Below the pieces are notes generated by a model, which was given only the letters and a program-made list of their open reading frames with translations, was not told where the DNA came from and did no database searches. From contig CALIEE010000067.1 in NCBI GenBank assembly GCA_938022485.1, positions 1 to 5,853 on the forward strand: a stretch of 5,853 bases of DNA, in the 5' to 3' direction. Position 1 is the stretch's first letter, and every line of letters begins with the position of its first letter. The DNA comes from an uncultured bacterium. Lineage in GTDB: Bacteria > Bdellovibrionota_C > UBA2361 > SZUA-149 > CALKYB01. Of the stretch, positions 1-5,680 are shown piece after piece. The translations under genes and the position numbers were made by a program.

Positions 1-840
1 TTTGGTGGGCAGCCGCTACAAAACTCGCATAATCTTTTTCTAAAGGAGAGCAAGGCAGAGCTGGTGGTAGTAGACCCTTTTGCGCAGATAGTTAACCCTT
101 GGAGGAGGGACTGCACTCAGTTTCAAGCTAGTCCAAAAGATGTTTTTGAAACTGAAATATCTCCTGTTGCTAAGACCTCTTCACTTTCCAAACTAAGCAT
201 TGAGACCAACGAAAGACTTAAGTCTTTCACCTCGAAAGGAGATTGTTTTTCTGAAATCGAAATCTGCAGGGAGATTTGTCGAATTGTGGAGCCTCGAGAA
301 TCTTTGTTTGTTGGCAATAGCCTTCCTATCCGGGCACTTGATCTCGTAGCCCCTGGCAAGCCATTGAGCCTTGGCCACAATAGAGGTGTCAGTGGAATTG
401 ATGGTCTCATCGCAACAGCCACTGGTTTCTTAGGGTCTGCTGGTGAAAATAACGGCACTCTAGTTATTGGAGACATGTCCTTACTCCATGATTTAAACAG
501 TCTAGCTTTGGTAAGAAAATCTAAAAGGCCAATAAACGTGGTTCTTTTGAATAACCAGGGAGGGCAGATATTCTCAAGGCTACCTACGCTTCCAGAAGTG
601 CCAGGTTTTCAGGAGTGTTTTGTTGCCAAGCAGGATCTTGAGTTTGAGAATGCAGCTATGGCCTTTGGCTTGGAATACCGCCGAGCGATTGATATACAGA
701 GCTTCCGGGAGGAGTTCTCTGCGGCTAGAAAAGCTGGGGAGAATTGTCTACTAGAAGTTATTTTGGAACCGGATGCATTTAACAAATCTTTAGTTGAGCA
801 TGGTCGTCAAGTGAATGATGCATTACTCAGTTTGGCTTAA
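1..840 (+). CDS. menD: MenD, 2-succinyl-5-enolpyruvyl-6-hydroxy-3-cyclohexene-1-carboxylate synthase, 5'-truncated by the window edge
   Basis: This is the C-terminal 279 residues of MenD, open from base 1, so the true start lies outside the window. MenD is a cytosolic thiamine-diphosphate enzyme. It decarboxylates 2-oxoglutarate and adds the resulting unit to isochorismate, the first committed step of menaquinone synthesis. Numbering from the window edge, I see GNSLPIR at 105-111 and NRGVSGIDG at 127-135. These match the E. coli segments carrying substrate-contacting Ser391, Arg395 and Arg413. The ThDP/Mg-binding motif GDMSLLHDLN is at 157-166 and continues to NNQGGQIFSRLP at 184-195. The segment covers the end of the central domain and the whole pyrophosphate-binding domain. 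It ends in a TAA stop 23 bases before menB, consistent with one operon. The region at the window edge, FGGQPLQ, corresponds to the E. coli segment near Arg293, but I cannot place an equivalent basic residue with confidence. The identification itself is secure. Confidence 0.95.
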   Translation, partial: FGGQPLQNSHNLFLKESKAELVVVDPFAQIVNPWRRDCTQFQASPKDVFETEISPVAKTSSLSKLSIETNERLKSFTSKGDCFSEIEICREICRIVEPRESLFVGNSLPIRALDLVAPGKPLSLGHNRGVSGIDGLIATATGFLGSAGENNGTLVIGDMSLLHDLNSLALVRKSKRPINVVLLNNQGGQIFSRLPTLPEVPGFQECFVAKQDLEFENAAMAFGLEYRRAIDIQSFREEFSAARKAGENCLLEVILEPDAFNKSLVEHGRQVNDALLSLA

Positions 841-863
841 GTTTATAGACCAGAGAAATTGGT

Positions 864-1709
864 ATGAATCAGCAAGCAGTGAGAAAAACAGAAATGGTTA
901 AGTGGGAAAAAGCAGCAGATTTCGAAGATATCGAATACGAAAAATTCGGAGGAATTGCTCGAATAACTATCAATCGCCCTGAAGTTAGAAACGCTTTTAG
1001 GCCTCTAACTGTTGTTGAAATGAGACAAGCTTTGGCTGATGCACGGGAAGATGCCGATGTAGGGGTAATAGTTCTGACTGGAAAAGGAGAAAAAGCTTTT
1101 TGTTCGGGAGGCGACCAAAAAGTTCGCGGTGACCATGGTTATAAAGACGATAAAGGAGTTCATCGTCTCAACGTCTTAGACTTTCAAAAAGATATCCGCT
1201 TTTGTCCAAAACCAGTAATCGCAGCAGTCGCTGGCTATTCAATTGGAGGTGGTCACGTTTTACACCTGGTTTGTGACCTAACAATAGCCGCAGATAATGC
1301 AGTTTTTGGTCAAACTGGGCCCAAGGTCGGCTCTTTTGATGGAGGCCTTGGTGCCAGTTATATGGCTCGAATCGTCGGGCAGAAAAAGGCCCGTGAAATA
1401 TGGTATTTGTGCCGACAGTACAATGCTCAGGAAGCTTTAGACATGGGTCTGGTTAACACCGTTGTTCCTTACCAAGACCTAGAGGCTACTTATGTTGAGT
1501 GGTGCCAAGAAATACTTCAAAATAGTCCAATCGCTCTTCGTTGCTTAAAGTCTGCTCTTAACGCTGACTGTGACGGACAAATTGGTCTTCAGGATTTGGC
1601 CGGAAATGCCACAATGCTTTTTTATATGACTGAAGAGGGGCAGGAAGGGAAAAATGCTTTCCTGGAAAAGAGATCTCCCGACTTCAAGAAATTTAAACGA
1701 GCCCCCTAA
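864..1709 (+). CDS. menB: MenB, 1,4-dihydroxy-2-naphthoyl-CoA synthase (bicarbonate-dependent type)
   Basis: A 281-residue crotonase-fold enzyme, against 285 in E. coli and similar to it over almost its full length. It catalyses the intramolecular Claisen (Dieckmann-type) ring closure of o-succinylbenzoyl-CoA to 1,4-dihydroxy-2-naphthoyl-CoA in the cytosol. Visible motifs are RPEVRNAFRPLT (38-49), the oxyanion-hole segments CSGGDQKVRGD (80-90) and GYSIGGGHVLH (124-134), and QTGPKVGSFDGG (150-161). MLFYMTEEGQEG lies at 251-262. Asp159 and Tyr254 match catalytic E. coli Asp163 and Tyr258. Gly152 matches Gly156, the mark of MenB enzymes that use bound bicarbonate as base; the other class has Asp there. 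The start at 864 gives an N-terminus of E. coli-like length. Its ribosome site (GAGA about 7 bases upstream) is weak, and ATG 894 is an in-frame alternative. The end, KFKRAP, matches the family end. The TAA stop is shared with the edge of the MITE-like element that follows. Confidence 0.97.
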   Translation: MNQQAVRKTEMVKWEKAADFEDIEYEKFGGIARITINRPEVRNAFRPLTVVEMRQALADAREDADVGVIVLTGKGEKAFCSGGDQKVRGDHGYKDDKGVHRLNVLDFQKDIRFCPKPVIAAVAGYSIGGGHVLHLVCDLTIAADNAVFGQTGPKVGSFDGGLGASYMARIVGQKKAREIWYLCRQYNAQEALDMGLVNTVVPYQDLEATYVEWCQEILQNSPIALRCLKSALNADCDGQIGLQDLAGNATMLFYMTEEGQEGKNAFLEKRSPDFKKFKRAP

Positions 1710-1720
1710 GGGTGAGAAAG
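1709..1720 (+). repeat. Left terminal inverted repeat of the MITE-like element
   Basis: AGGGTGAGAAAG is the inverted partner of 1813-1824 with one mismatch (G versus T at the sixth position of the repeat). With the flanking CCTA the pairing covers 1705-1720 against 1813-1828, 15 of 16 positions. The first base is also the last base of the menB stop codon. Confidence 0.75.
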
Positions 1721-1730
1721 AACCTTTCTC
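1714..1730 (+). other. Hairpin just after menB, 7-bp stem and 3-base loop
   Basis: GAGAAAG (1714-1720) pairs perfectly with CTTTCTC (1724-1730) around the loop AAC. No T-run follows, so it is not a standard intrinsic terminator. Its left arm is part of the element's left inverted repeat, so in RNA it can pair either locally or with the distant right repeat, but not both. Confidence 0.6.
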
Positions 1731-1756
1731 TTCGTTGCTCTGCGGGATCTCCTCAT

Positions 1757-1780
1757 TGCGGCGTGCGGCAGCACGCCTCA
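1757..1780 (+). other. GC-rich hairpin in the centre of the MITE-like element
   Basis: GGCGTGC (1760-1766) and GCACGCC (1771-1777) form a perfect 7-bp stem around the loop GGCA. After one mismatch, two further pairs (TG with CA) extend it. It should be very stable in RNA or single-stranded DNA. A following T-run is absent. A second, weaker stem, GTCGA (1784-1788) with TCGAC (1801-1805), lies immediately downstream around a 12-base loop. Confidence 0.65.
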
Positions 1781-1812
1781 CTCGTCGACCCTTGAGCGCC
1801 TCGACAAAAATC

Positions 1813-1824
1813 CTTTCTAACCCT
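1813..1824 (-). repeat. Right terminal inverted repeat of the MITE-like element
   Basis: CTTTCTAACCCT on the + strand reads AGGGTTAGAAAG on the - strand, matching the left end at 11 of 12 positions. It is followed by TAGG, the right half of the reconstructed CCTAGG target. Confidence 0.75.
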
Positions 1825-1940
1825 TAGGAATTTGGTTGAGAGATGAGTTTAATAACCCTCCCTGAACCCTAGGAAGTTTAGTGCGGCGATGTGGTATTTA
1901 TTTTTCTCGTTCTGACAGTAGTTTACCTTAGGATGATTTA
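1825..1940 (+). other. Leader region upstream of menE, no gene seen
   Basis: This is the non-element half of the menB-menE gap. It holds AACCCTAGGAAG (1865-1876), which closely repeats AACCCTTAGGAA (1819-1830) at the right edge of the element; a further AACCCT lies at 1854-1859. I found no convincing -35/-10 pair. TGGTATTTA (1892-1900) resembles an extended -10 only weakly and has no -35 partner. No terminator is visible, so read-through from menB remains possible. Confidence 0.5.
1930..1933 (+). promoter_or_regulatory. Ribosome binding site that fixes the TTG start of menE
   Basis: AGGA lies 7 bases before TTG 1941. An in-frame TAG at 1929-1931 rules out any start further upstream. The next in-frame start-like codon (TTG 1974) has no comparable site. 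The nearby ATG at 1933 is out of frame and meets a stop after three codons. Confidence 0.75.
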
Positions 1941-3320
1941 TTGAAGCTACCAGTTAAAGATACGCCGGAGTTTTTGGTTCAAAGCCAAGATGGTCCAGCT
2001 GTGCGTAACCGTTGTGGAAAGCGTGTAAACGCTCGGGTACTCTGGTTGAGTGAATCATTGGATTTAAAAAAGGGCGATAAAGTTGCTCTGGTTGCGGCCT
2101 CCGACCAGCCCACAATTGAGACTATTTTTGCTTGCTTAAAGCTAGGCCTTGAACTTCTACTCTTGCCTGAAGCAGCTTCGCCAGAGGAGCTAGAGGTATT
2201 AGTCCAGAAAGCTAAAAGTATTTTGGTTCTTGGGAGTGCCCCAATGCTTGGGATACCCAGCCACCAGATTCCGACTAAGCCTGAAAAAGTCGAACAAGAA
2301 TTTTCATTGGATCTAGAAAGCAAAGTTTTATTCCCCACTTCTGGAAGCTCCGGGCCATCAAAAATTGTTATTCATAAACTCTCTTCTTTACTTGAGGTAG
2401 CACAGGCTTCGAACCAAGTGACAGGCCTTGCAAGTGGTGATAACTGGCTTTTAACCCTTCCTCTTAACCATGTCGGAGGTTTTTCGGTTTTATTAAGGGT
2501 TGTTCTAGTCGGAGCCAAACTTTCAATCCCAGATCGGCAAGGTCTTTCTAGCTTATCCGATAACTTTTCTTTTTTTTCGCCCAGCCATATTTCTCTGGTT
2601 CCAGTGATGCTAAGAAAATTGGTTGATAGTGCGATAAAACTTAATTTTTCGGTTTTAAAGGCTGCTCTGGTGTCAGGAGATGCTCTAAGTCCCAATTTGT
2701 CCTCGACCGCGGTTGAGGCAGGTATTCCTGTTTTAACCAGCTATGGTTCAACAGAGCTTGGCTCAACTGCTTTCTCGAATACCATTGATGATGCTGATCC
2801 AGCTAACTCAAGCTATGGAAATCCTTTAGCGGGAATCGAGATAAAAATCCTTGAAAGTGGAGAGATTGCCCTTCGAGGACCTAACCTGTTTCTTGGTTAC
2901 TTGGGTGAAGCGGCTGATTATTCAAGCGAGTGGTTTACCACCGGAGACTTGGGTGAAATTGATAGTGATCGCAGGCTTTCTATTAGAGGTAGAAAGAGCC
3001 GAATTATTATTAGTGGCGGTGAAAATGTTCATCCTGAGGAAATTGAATCAATTGCTCGCCAGGTAAAGGGAGTTAAGGAAGCAATTGTTATAGCTGAAAG
3101 CGATGAAAAATGGGGACAACGGCCAGTTCTTTTAGTGCGAGTAGATTCCACAAGAGGCTTCGCCAGTGAGCCCGACAGTGAGTCAGCTCATGAAACCTTA
3201 GAGCAAAGGCTTCTACGGAAATTGAAAGAAGGGCTTTCAGGGTTTAAAGTGCCTGCAACTGTTAAAATAGTTGAAGAATTTAAGTATCTGCCAAGTGGCA
3301 AGCTAGATTACAGAAGCTAA
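1941..3320 (+). CDS. menE: MenE, o-succinylbenzoate-CoA ligase
   Basis: A 459-residue acyl-adenylate-forming (ANL superfamily) enzyme, close in length to E. coli MenE (about 450). It activates o-succinylbenzoate with ATP and joins it to CoA, giving the substrate of MenB. ANL motifs appear in order: phosphate loop PTSGSSGPSK (132-141), LPLNHVGGF (173-181), SYGSTE (267-272), TTGDLGEID (333-341), the hinge stretch from GRKSRIII (350-357) to GGENVHPEEIE (359-369), and the C-terminal LPSGKLDY (450-457) with the expected catalytic Lys454. General acyl-CoA ligases share these motifs; the choice of MenE rests on its short length, the LPLNHVGG form typical of MenE, and the menD-menB neighbourhood. The phosphate loop has Ser-Ser where many relatives have Thr-Thr, a mild change. 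The start is TTG, supported by AGGA 7 bases upstream. No signal peptide or membrane segment is seen, so it should be cytosolic. ppk1 follows within about 60 bases. Confidence 0.92.
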   Translation: MKLPVKDTPEFLVQSQDGPAVRNRCGKRVNARVLWLSESLDLKKGDKVALVAASDQPTIETIFACLKLGLELLLLPEAASPEELEVLVQKAKSILVLGSAPMLGIPSHQIPTKPEKVEQEFSLDLESKVLFPTSGSSGPSKIVIHKLSSLLEVAQASNQVTGLASGDNWLLTLPLNHVGGFSVLLRVVLVGAKLSIPDRQGLSSLSDNFSFFSPSHISLVPVMLRKLVDSAIKLNFSVLKAALVSGDALSPNLSSTAVEAGIPVLTSYGSTELGSTAFSNTIDDADPANSSYGNPLAGIEIKILESGEIALRGPNLFLGYLGEAADYSSEWFTTGDLGEIDSDRRLSIRGRKSRIIISGGENVHPEEIESIARQVKGVKEAIVIAESDEKWGQRPVLLVRVDSTRGFASEPDSESAHETLEQRLLRKLKEGLSGFKVPATVKIVEEFKYLPSGKLDYRS

Positions 3321-3378
3321 AGCTTACATTTCTTTAACGAGACCCTAGGACTTGCTTCTGATAAGTTGTTTAACAGTT
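3321..3378 (+). promoter_or_regulatory. Short menE-ppk1 spacer with CCCTAGGA motif
   Basis: The spacer contains CCCTAGGA at 3343-3350, the same 8-mer as at 1867-1874. Its AGGA is one base from TTG 3352 (too near to work), 7 bases from CTG 3358 (ideal distance, but a rare start codon) and 28 bases from ATG 3379 (too far). No hairpin with a T-run and no clear promoter is present, in keeping with read-through from menE. Confidence 0.4.
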
Positions 3379-5478
3379 ATGTCCGAAGATTCCACCCAAG
3401 CAGAAGATAGTCTAGTTTCTCTTTTAATTGACAGAGAGAGCTTACTAATTGACCGTGATCTTAGCTGGCTTCAGTTCAACGAGCGTGTTCTGGCCCAGGG
3501 TGAAGATAAGAGCAATCCTTTGCTCGAGCGTTTGAAATTTCTCGGTATTACAAGCTCTAATTTCGATGAATTCTTCATGGTTCGCTTTGCCTCGCTTCGA
3601 AGAAAAGTTAAAGACCTTAAGAATCGCAAATCCAGAAAAGAGGAGTATTTGCGTCAGCTTCAAATTCAGGAAGAGATGCTCCGTTCAGTTCCTCGTTTCA
3701 TCGGGAAACAGAGGAGACTTTTTGATTCTTTGATTCGTGATCTTGTCGAACATAATATACAGATAGTTAAAAACTGTAGTGCTGACCAAGAGCTTAGAGC
3801 TCTAGCAAGAGAAGTCTTTTTCGAAGAAGTTTTACCTTTGTTGCCAGGGTTTTCTGAGCAACAAGCAGCAAGACTTCAACATATAGGAAACCTGCAAAAA
3901 GCTATCTTGTTTGCTGACCGCGGTTTGCTAATTGTTCCAAGAGGAATGCCTGGTTTTTTTTCGAGGAGGCATAAAAAGAAAATCTGGGTATTTGGCTTTG
4001 AGGATCTAGTAGGAGAATTTCTTTCAGATGCTCTTGGAAAAGAGAACAAGAGCTTAGTCTTTCGGTTAACCAGAGATGCTGATGTTGTGCTTGATCTAAA
4101 AAATGAAGATTCAGAGCTAATCCCTGAAATAGTTAGGAAAAAAATAGATTCTCGTGAGCACAGAAAAGTTCTTCGAATCCAGTATATTGCCCCCACAACG
4201 AATCAAGATGATCTGGAGCGGATTTCTAAGTTCTTCAAAATTGATACTGAGCAGTGTTTTAGTCACAAGTATAGTCTATCCTTAAAAGATCTAATCGCTC
4301 TTCCCCCAGCCCTTGAGAAACTTGATGTTTCTAAGAAGCTCTTCTATCCACCTCTTAAACAATGCCTTCCCTATCCTTTTGATAAGAAGGGAGATATTCT
4401 TTCAGAGCTTGAAAAAAAGGATTTCTTTTTTCATCACCCCTATGATTCATTTTTGTCTTATACCAATTTTTTAGAAGCTGCGGTGTTGGATAAAAACGTA
4501 GAATCGATTCAACAGACTGTTTACCGTACAGACGCCTTGTCCGATGTAACTAACTTGCTTTGTAAGGCAGCAGAAAAAGGTAAGAAAGTAAGAGTATTCA
4601 TTGAGCCTAGAGCTCGCTTTGATGAAATAAATAATATTAGCTTAGCCGAGCAGCTTCGTTCTGCAGGAGTGGAGGTCATCTTTGCCAGTAGCTCCCTAAA
4701 AATGCATGCAAAGCTTGCCAATATTACTCGTAAGAAGGGCAAGGAACTTCAGAGTTTCACTCACCTATCTACTGGAAACTATAACGCCCAGACAGCCCGA
4801 GTATATACAGATATGGCGATTATCACTGCCGACGAAACAATTGGAAGTGATGCTAGAGTTTTCTTTGACAGTATTGCCAACAAAGAACTTCCGGAAGATT
4901 TGGAAGCTCTTTTAATTGCTCCCACAGGATTGCATAAAAAATTATTAAAATTAATTGCCGGTGAAATTGCCAGTGCGAAAAAGGGAGAATCTTCCTTTAT
5001 TTACGCCAAGATGAACGCGCTGATAGATCCTAAGATTATAGTCAGTCTTTACCAAGCCTCTCAGGCAGGGGTGAAGATTCATCTCAATGTTAGAGGGGCT
5101 TGTGCCTTACTTCCAGGTGTAAAGGGACTGAGCGACAATATAACAATCACTAGTATAGTGGATCGTTTCTTAGAGCACAGCCGGGTGTATTATTTTAAAC
5201 ACGAAGGTGAGATTTATCTATCTAGCGCTGACTGGATGCCAAGAAATTTTTTCTCTCGCCTCGAAATAGCCTTTCCAATTAAGGATGATCGAATCTATGA
5301 CTTCATTAGTGAAAACGTAATTCCGGTTTATCTTCAAGACAATGTTAAAGCTAGAAAACTTACTAGACAGGGAGTTTGGCGAAAAACTCCAGTACGAGAT
5401 GGAAACAGAGTTCAGGCTCAAAAAGTGTTTACAGCTTTGGCTGAAAAGCAGTATGTAAAGACTCCCCTGGATCGTTAG
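3379..5478 (+). CDS. ppk1: Ppk1, polyphosphate kinase 1
   Basis: A 699-residue Ppk1 (E. coli 688), which reversibly transfers the ATP gamma-phosphate onto inorganic polyphosphate and is usually found at the inner face of the membrane. Numbering from ATG 3379: the N-terminal domain has LSWLQFNERVL (28-38) and LGITSSNFDEFFMVR (55-69). The head domain ends near HHPYDSF (352-358). The first catalytic domain has TVYR (380-383) and ARFDE (412-416), whose arginines match Mg-binding E. coli Arg375 and Arg405. KMHAK carries His443 and THLSTGNYN carries His462, matching E. coli His435 (phosphorylated) and His454. RFLEH gives His600, matching His592, followed by SSADWMPRN. All sit at a constant +8 offset, so the enzyme looks intact. 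The frame is open back to TTG 3352, and CTG 3358 lies 7 bases after an AGGA; ATG 3379 is preferred because it is a standard codon close to the conserved domain, although its ribosome site is poor. There is no terminator after menE, so co-transcription is likely. Confidence 0.96.
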   Translation: MSEDSTQAEDSLVSLLIDRESLLIDRDLSWLQFNERVLAQGEDKSNPLLERLKFLGITSSNFDEFFMVRFASLRRKVKDLKNRKSRKEEYLRQLQIQEEMLRSVPRFIGKQRRLFDSLIRDLVEHNIQIVKNCSADQELRALAREVFFEEVLPLLPGFSEQQAARLQHIGNLQKAILFADRGLLIVPRGMPGFFSRRHKKKIWVFGFEDLVGEFLSDALGKENKSLVFRLTRDADVVLDLKNEDSELIPEIVRKKIDSREHRKVLRIQYIAPTTNQDDLERISKFFKIDTEQCFSHKYSLSLKDLIALPPALEKLDVSKKLFYPPLKQCLPYPFDKKGDILSELEKKDFFFHHPYDSFLSYTNFLEAAVLDKNVESIQQTVYRTDALSDVTNLLCKAAEKGKKVRVFIEPRARFDEINNISLAEQLRSAGVEVIFASSSLKMHAKLANITRKKGKELQSFTHLSTGNYNAQTARVYTDMAIITADETIGSDARVFFDSIANKELPEDLEALLIAPTGLHKKLLKLIAGEIASAKKGESSFIYAKMNALIDPKIIVSLYQASQAGVKIHLNVRGACALLPGVKGLSDNITITSIVDRFLEHSRVYYFKHEGEIYLSSADWMPRNFFSRLEIAFPIKDDRIYDFISENVIPVYLQDNVKARKLTRQGVWRKTPVRDGNRVQAQKVFTALAEKQYVKTPLDR

Positions 5479-5506
5479 CCTTTTCTATAAATTACTATCT
5501 GATTAC

Positions 5507-5534
5507 GAGAGCTTAGGCTTTTGAATTAAGTCTC
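5507..5534 (+). other. Weak hairpin in the ppk1 downstream region
   Basis: GAGA and CTTA (5507-5510 and 5512-5515, with one bulged G between them) pair with TAAGTCTC (5527-5534) around an 11-base loop. The stem is AT-rich and is not followed by a T-run. It may be a 3'-end structure of the ppk1 transcript or chance. The rest of the gap 5479-5680 holds no gene that I can see. TATACA (5596-5601) with TTGCTG (5572-5577) at 18-base spacing is a poor promoter candidate for the next gene. Confidence 0.25.
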
Positions 5535-5551
5535 ATTTGACTTGCTGGTTT

Positions 5552-5596
5552 AGCAGCGTATCGTCTTCCGATTGCTGCTTAGCTAAGTTCTTTTTT
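5552..5596 (+). terminator. Probable terminator after ppk1
   Basis: AGCAGC (5552-5557) pairs with GCTGCT (5574-5579). A G-T pair, a bulged T and the inner stem ATCG/CGAT (5560-5563 with 5569-5572) complete the hairpin around a TCTTC loop. TTCTTTTTT follows at 5588-5596. The 8 bases between the stem and the T-run are more than usual for an intrinsic terminator, which lowers confidence. Its position between two genes with a wide gap supports it. Confidence 0.45.
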
Positions 5597-5669
5597 ATAC
5601 ATTCCTCCTTTCCACCAATAGCCGGTAGAAGAAATTTTTTAATACTTAGAGACCGACTTGGTCTGTAAA

Positions 5670-5674
5670 AGGAG
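5670..5674 (+). promoter_or_regulatory. Strong ribosome binding site for the gene starting at 5681
   Basis: AGGAG lies 6 bases before ATG 5681, the best Shine-Dalgarno match in the window. A small hairpin, AGACC (5650-5654) with GGTCT (5660-5664) and a 5-base loop, ends 5 bases upstream of it and could influence ribosome access. Confidence 0.75.
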
Positions 5675-5680
5675 ATTGCT

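Larger units (their letters stand above)
1709..1824. mobile_element. Putative IS630/Tc1-mariner-type MITE (no transposase), TA target duplication
   Basis: The ends AGGGTGAGAAAG (1709-1720) and CTTTCTAACCCT (1813-1824) are inverted repeats matching at 11 of 12 positions. They are flanked on both sides by TA (1707-1708 and 1825-1826). The pairing continues outward into CC/GG, as expected if the target was the palindrome CCTAGG. IS630-family elements are known to insert at TA, preferentially within CTAG, and to duplicate the TA. The interior is about 65% G+C by hand count over 1731-1805, far above the flanking genes, and holds several hairpins. It has no open frame that looks like a transposase, so any movement would need an enzyme supplied from elsewhere. 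The left TA lies in the menB stop codon. A non-mobile structured repeat of another kind (REP/BIME-like) is the alternative; only one copy is visible here. Confidence 0.65.

Noticed and set aside
123..476. Open frame on the minus strand inside menD (117 codons)
   Set aside because: It is antisense to conserved MenD motifs such as GNSLPIR and GIDG, with no independent sign of coding.
1545..1781. Open frame of 78 codons on the minus strand spanning the end of menB and the GC-rich element
   Set aside because: It is mostly antisense to well-conserved menB codons, starts within the hairpin region and its product resembles no known protein. It is a by-product of the repeat and menB composition.
1784..1810. 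GTCGA/TCGAC stem followed by AAAAA, considered as a terminator for minus-strand transcription
   Set aside because: The order is wrong: read on the minus strand the T-run comes before the stem. No minus-strand gene lies there to terminate.
1933..1944. Mini-frame ATG ATT TAT TGA overlapping the menE start, as a possible leader peptide or coupling device
   Set aside because: It has three codons only, and its ATG overlaps the AGGA site that serves menE. It has no ribosome site of its own, so chance is the simpler explanation.
1979..2338. Open frame on the minus strand inside menE (119 codons)
   Set aside because: It lies wholly antisense to menE, and its residue pattern is only the complement of menE codons. 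No ribosome site or family motif was seen.
2851..3066. Alternative + frame inside menE (71 codons)
   Set aside because: It overlaps the strongly conserved TTGDLGE and GGENVHPEEIE region in another frame. There is no frameshift in menE that would require it.
5476..5519. AGCC...GGCTTTT as the ppk1 terminator
   Set aside because: The stem would be only 4 bp around a loop of about 35 bases, much weaker than the hairpin at 5552-5579.
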